Under the pieces are notes generated by a model. That model did no database searches, had not been told where the DNA came from, and saw only the letters and a program-made list of their open reading frames with translations. The translations under genes and the position numbers were made by a program. Below are positions 8,543 to 12,732 of a DNA stretch of 12,732 nt, one piece after another. Source of the stretch: Phoronis pallida (taxonomy: Eukaryota > Phoronida > Phoronidae). The stretch is taken from NCBI GenBank assembly GCA_028565715.1, contig JAOXYC010182690.1:1-12732 (forward strand). The letters are read 5' to 3'. Position 1 is the stretch's first letter; each line of letters starts with the position of its first letter.

Positions 8543-9180
8543 TTAAGGTTACGTGGGAGGCTAATTAGAGATTGCCTTGAATTGTCTTTCTTTTAGAATT
8601 CTGAGGAAACCAATTATTTCCAGAATGTGAAAGTATACATTTTCGGAAAGGAAATGTACCCAACAATACTTTGAGGGCAAATATTAGTGTTTAGCTTTCC
8701 TTGAGCACGTGACTAATCGTGATATGTCAGTATCACGCGTTTTTTCGAAAAAAACGGACTTCGGTACACGTTACTCAAAAACTAGAAAACCGATTTATTC
8801 ACTATTCAACAATTCTAACAGTAAATTCTATTTGTAAAAAGTGCATTTTTTCTTGTTTCTTTATTTTAACGGAGCGTCAAAAATCAAGAAAAATGCACTT
8901 TTTACAAAAAGAATTTATTGTTAGAATTGTTAAATAGTTCGGTTTTCTAGTTTTTGAGTAATATGTACCGAAGTCGGTTTTTTTCGAAAAAAATAAATTT
9001 TGATTTGAAACGCCAAGTCACGTGACCACACGAAAGTCAGAAACTAATGCTTGCTTCAAATGAATTGCTTAGGGTGTTAGGTTTCAGAAAATATACACAT
9101 TCATGCGGTTAACATGTTTAGTTTCATAGATATTTGAAAAAGTATAAAGAACTGCCAATCAGCCTCCCACGTAACCTTAA
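8543..9180. mobile_element. Foldback MITE with TTAA at both ends
   Basis: The element spans 8547-9176 with TTAA on each side (8543-8546 and 9177-9180). The outer 16 bp, GGTTACGTGGGAGGCT, are perfectly inverted at the right end. The inverted repeat continues with decay towards a well kept inner part: 8771-8793 is an exact 23-bp reverse complement of 8939-8961, and TTTGTAAAAAGTGCATTTTT at 8831-8850 is exactly inverted near 8889-8908. Only about 30 bp (8856-8884) form the central loop. CACGTG boxes near 8705 and 9017 sit at matching places in the arms. No transposase is encoded; open frames inside are by-products of the palindrome. TTAA suggests piggyBac-type mobilisation, but a TA duplication with termini starting AGGTTACG (Tc1/mariner type) also fits. 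Confidence 0.85.
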
Positions 9181-10289
9181 CGATATATTTGAGGATTACC
9201 CGCTTTTAAGTTTGGTCAGTTTTTTTTCCTCTGTAAAATGACATTTTACGTAGTATTCAAACCACTTCAAAGGCACGTCCAAATGCATTTTCAATGATCA
9301 TGCACCATGGCCACATTATAACAGGGGGAAGAATAGTTGACAACACGTGTGTGCCTGTGTATTACATAACGAACGATTTTTTTTAATTTTAACTACGCGT
9401 TCAGAGTAATTTATAGACAAGCACCATGTCACCTTAATTTCAAACTAATTTGCAAAACGAAATTATGTTTGACACACCTTTCAAAAAGTATCCCATTTAA
9501 CGGTTGCATAAAACTAACCTCTGAGATATTGACCTCGCCTTTTCGAAACTAATGACCCACCGTCACTGATATCATAAAAACAACTGTAGATTGACAAAAT
9601 GATCAGAGTACGCGAGAGGAATTAGAAGGCATCTTTTTCAGCATGAGTTTGAACATGAAGGTACTTCATTTAAAGAGTCCATTGTTTCTTAATAGGAAAG
9701 TCGACTTCGACTCAGGTTATTAGCCAAGAACTTTTGATTTTCGTTTCCTTTTAAACGAAAAACCACTCTTTTTTGCTTAAAGATATTTAGAACTAAACTC
9801 AACAATTTTAGGACATTATGCAGTACATGGTTGTCAGTAGAATCATTTTACAACCTCCCTTTAAAACATTGTAGTCTTAAGCTTTCAATTGCCTTTTGAA
9901 CAAATGAAGACATTTCTTCGGTTTACCAATCTCTGGAAGTTTGGTTAATTGCTACTTATTGGTGTTTTTTTCACAGGTGTTGTGAGCACCATGGAAACAA
10001 CACAGTGTTTTTTAAAACTTAAAAGTGCAAGAACTTGGTTAAGTGTTTTGTAGAGCCGTGTTTCTAGAAAACTTGCTGAAATTCCTTTGCAACTCGTGTG
10101 TGAGTGTAAATTGTGTGGCATAAATGACGACACACTGACAAGACTCCTCGATTACTGTTTACTAATAGTCTCTATCACGGGCCTCTCTCGGACGGAGATT
10201 TAAGTACTTGGCATATAAATCCATCCCTTGCTTTGTCTTTTCTGAAAGATGATCAACTTTTGTATCTCGAACACTTGGCGCCTGGTGTG
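9181..10289. other. Long intergenic stretch between convergent genes
   Basis: No coding region is recognised. The longest open frame (62 codons, minus strand, 9945-10133) has no motif. Two small perfect hairpins are present: GTAAAATG-A-CATTTTAC at 9233-9249, and TTTTCGTTT with AAACGAAAA around a 6-base loop at 9738-9761. Neither is followed by anything that suggests an RNA gene. Confidence 0.4.
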
Positions 10290-10295
10290 TTTATT
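10290..10295 (-). terminator. Candidate poly(A) signal of the PI-PLC gene
   Basis: TTTATT on the plus strand reads AATAAA on the minus strand, about 155 nt past the PI-PLC stop codon. It is the only clear hexamer at a normal 3' UTR distance. Confidence 0.45.
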
Positions 10296-10447
10296 AGTGC
10301 CATTGCAGTTTGATGATATACTTGTGGGCTGTTCAATCATGTTTTAATAAAGAAATATTTTGAATTGATATGAAATTAATTCGTATATACAAAAGTGAAG
10401 GGCCTCCAGGGGTTTTTCAAACCCTTACATAGTGCATATTTTGTAAT

Positions 10448-12251
10448 TTATGATCTAAACAAAAGTTTGAAAAAATTGTCGACATTGATAATCTGCGACC
10501 GGCGAAAATAGTACCAATTGTGGTTGATAATTGCCTTGATGATTTCAGGACCGGGATAGTCCATGACGACGATACCTAGATGGTAGTAACTTCTATTGAT
10601 ATATTTGAACAGCACGGGATTGACGTTCCTAGCCACTTCTCTTGGAAACGAACCTCCAGAAGCACTTGAGAATGTAATAAACATTTCTTGTGTTGTGTAA
10701 TCACAATGTCCGGCTGCAGTCAGGTTTTCCCGAACGTTTTCCATCTTCGTCTCGCAATAGGTGGTTGTCCAAGCGTCGGCTACTCTACATTGATCCCACG
10801 TATAAGAAAAAGTATCTTGCTTGTAATCGGCAATTACAAGAATTTGTCCGCGAACATCGCCCATATTAGGCCATCTATGACCGGTAGCAACTTCAATAGA
10901 TTTCACACGACCAATCGTCAACACGACTCGCTCAACCATTTTAGCAAAGATGACATCATCAACGTGATCGGCGTATTCTTTCTGATTGTGAGAAAAAAAT
11001 AAACGGGATCAGACATTAAGATAAAGAGGCAACACTCCCTGGTATTACTTTCCCGAATTTTCAATTCGGGAGCAGTTCGGGCCAGTTTCGGGGGCGAGTC
11101 AGGCCGACAACCCCGGTTTTTTAATGAAAAGGTCGATTCATCAGTCGAGAAATTCGTGTGTGCTAATATTATAAACATGTTCAAAGCGTTTTGGAAGAAC
11201 TAACGGCAAAGTCGAGGTGGAGCCGAGCTGACTTCTAGCACCCTCGTGTCAATTTGCAATTTGTGTATGTCGGAAGTGTTCTGTTAGGATCCGACCGCCA
11301 CGCCATGCTCAAGACCAAACTCAGACACCCCGAATTCTCACCCGACTTAATCAACCGAATGGTCGTGATAGTTAATCAGTGACTTTGACAATTAAACCAG
11401 GTTGTTGGTGAGAATTTGGACAATTAATAAATTCTCACCATATAACTCCCTGAATGGATCAAGATCTTCATCTTAAAATCATGTTGTTATTTTCATTCGT
11501 ATGTACATGTATTGCATTGAAAAGATGACCATCAATGAAGTCAAACAAGGAAATCTGCAACATTCCACCCTAGACCGACCCTCTTTGCCAATTTAGTTTC
11601 TTGTTTATCAGACATTTTGTGATAAAAAACATATTTTGGAAACATGAATCAATCATTTACGCCCAATATCCGAAAAGGAAACAATGCTAGAAACCTAGTG
11701 TGGTTTCAAATCATAAAAACAAGCATATTTTAATTCATTAAAACAAGCTTTCTCGTGGCATACAACATTATCAAATCAAATCGCAAAAAGGAAATAAAAT
11801 AGAACTGATTTAACGAAAATTCCTTTTTATCCCCTTTTTGCAAGTATATAAGATAGCATTTACCTACCTTGATCCTCATCACGATTGCCTCAGAAGGATT
11901 TACTTCCAGAAAGCTGGAAATTTCTTTTAACACTGATGTGAAATTGCGGTTCAAGTAAAAAGCTCTGTGGTGACAATGTAAGTCTCCTTCGAAAGGACGT
12001 AGTCTTATATCCAGGAAACGTATTCCACATTTGAGTTGAGTAGTGAGGGTGAATGCCTGACACCAGACCCAATGGTTTCCAATCTGTTGTGTTTGGTATG
12101 ACATGGTGTTGTGGGTCCCGGGAATGGATATGGCGGAAATCGGTGTAGAGTCGTGTACCGATTTCATCCAACTGCTGTATTTAGGGTCAGTATCAGGCTG
12201 TTGCCAACCGTCAACCCAAAAGTCACCATCTTTAGCTTCAACATTTCCCAT
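10448..12251 (-). CDS. PI-PLC X-domain phosphodiesterase, two exons, 305 aa
   Basis: Exon 1 is 12251-11868 (128 codons) and exon 2 is 10981-10448 (177 codons plus TAA). They join in phase 0 across an 886-bp intron with AAG|GTAGGT and CACAATCAG splice sites. The product matches the compact, bacterial-type phosphatidylinositol-specific phospholipase C, which cleaves phosphatidylinositol or GPI-type lipids at membranes. ISIPGTHNT holds the first catalytic His (H47). GIRFLDIRLR (residues 76-85) supplies the Asp and Arg near the active site. LHCHHRAFYL (91-100) holds the second catalytic His (H94 or H95). SSASGGSFP and GIVVMDYPGPEII (264-276) mark the C-terminal barrel strands. There is no PH, EF-hand, Y-box or C2 domain, and about 300 aa is normal for this class. 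The N-terminus MGNVEA fits an N-myristoylation site, and there is no signal peptide. CCCACCATGG is an excellent Kozak context. The gene looks intact. Confidence 0.9.
10982..11867 (-). other. Intron of the PI-PLC gene
   Basis: The 886-bp phase-0 intron separates the catalytic first half of the barrel from the C-terminal half. It contains a perfect 8-bp hairpin CCCGAATT-TTC-AATTCGGG at 11049-11067 in a GC-richer patch (about 11040-11115). An 88-codon minus-strand open frame over 10918-11184 starts inside the intron and runs in the wrong frame into exon 2. It is not a gene. Confidence 0.75.
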
Positions 12252-12302
12252 GGTGGGGGTAAAAAGGTGTATTTACAAGACACTTCCTAACTGGCTCTTA
12301 AT

Positions 12303-12337
12303 GTAATAGTCTAGAAGACAAATGATCCAACTTTATA
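12303..12337 (-). promoter_or_regulatory. TATA box of the PI-PLC gene
   Basis: TATAAAG at 12337-12331 on the minus strand lies 80 bp upstream of the ATG. Transcription 25-30 bp downstream would start near 12303 and give a 5' UTR of about 50 nt with no upstream ATG. This is a sequence-based prediction only. Confidence 0.45.
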
Positions 12338-12732
12338 GGCTAGCATTGCATATTATAATATTTTATCAGTTAGGTTATCAGAGGTTGAAATCGATAAGAT
12401 ACTATAAGATCAAACTGCTGACAGTTTCTTCGAAACTACCTCTTACTTGACTTAATGGAACCAAAGTCCAGACCTTGTCTCCCATTACCGCATAGGTTCA
12501 AAAAGGAGCATCAAGTCAACATTTAAGGTGGATTCACACCATTTCCCAAGGTCGTCGAATTTGATGAAATTCACTTAGGTTACAGGCGAGTACATGAAGT
12601 TTTTAAAATCACTATTGAAAAATTGGTTTTCATACGCGTTCGAGAACTGTAACTGTATTTAAACGTCATTCTATTGAATATTTTACATTACGCCAGACGT
12701 AAATTTCATAAATGATGCTCTTTTTCATATAA
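12338..12732. other. Upstream flank of the PI-PLC gene; possible MITE end
   Basis: No coding sequence is recognised. TTAA followed by GGTGGATTCACACC at 12523-12540 resembles the start of TTAA-flanked non-autonomous elements. No matching inverted end occurs before the window stops, so it would have to extend past the right edge. Confidence 0.25.

Noticed and set aside
8719-8937. 72-codon open frame
   Set aside because: It reads through both arms of the foldback MITE and follows from the palindrome rather than from coding selection.
10688-11002. 104-codon plus-strand open frame
   Set aside because: It is antisense to exon 2 of the PI-PLC gene.
10918-11184. 88-codon minus-strand open frame
   Set aside because: It spans the PI-PLC intron-exon border in the wrong frame and has no family signature.
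1-12732. CRISPR array, phage or bacterial defence system
   Set aside because: The window is eukaryotic, with introns and SINEs, and no spaced direct-repeat array or prokaryotic gene cluster is present.

Overview
The window is eukaryotic, AT-rich and lightly coding. It shows GT/AG introns, polyadenylation signals, tRNA-derived SINEs, a decayed non-LTR retrotransposon and a foldback DNA element. There are no bacterial operons or Shine-Dalgarno sites. Two things favour an aquatic invertebrate, most likely a bivalve or other mollusc: the SINE types, and a stand-alone PI-PLC X-domain gene beside a Myb/SANT-like gene. That assignment is inference; no species marker is visible.

Layout. 1-2160 is mostly empty, with a minus-strand tRNA-derived SINE piece at the left edge, one exon-like open stretch near 590-770 and a GC-richer unassigned block at 1059-1500. 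2161-2345 is a tRNA-Lys-like SINE. 2400-2700 has a CRE/TATA-like stretch with only a 38-codon ORF after it. 3271-3352 is a short 30-bp tandem repeat. 4521-5735 is the decayed 3' end of an L1/Tx1-like LINE.

6150-8145 holds the first well supported gene: a three-exon Myb/SANT-like DNA-binding protein of 209 aa, with a possible 5' UTR exon, an E2F-like site and a poly(A) signal. 8480-9180 is a SINE tail with an (ATT)6 run, and directly against it a 630-bp foldback MITE flanked by TTAA.

The second well supported gene is on the minus strand at 12251-10448: a two-exon, 305-aa phosphatidylinositol-specific phospholipase C. It has a TATA box, a strong Kozak start and a candidate N-myristoylation site. 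The two genes converge on the 8150-10290 interval, which contains only repeats and unassigned DNA. Nothing links them functionally. I see no tRNA gene likely to be functional, no rRNA and no CRISPR array.
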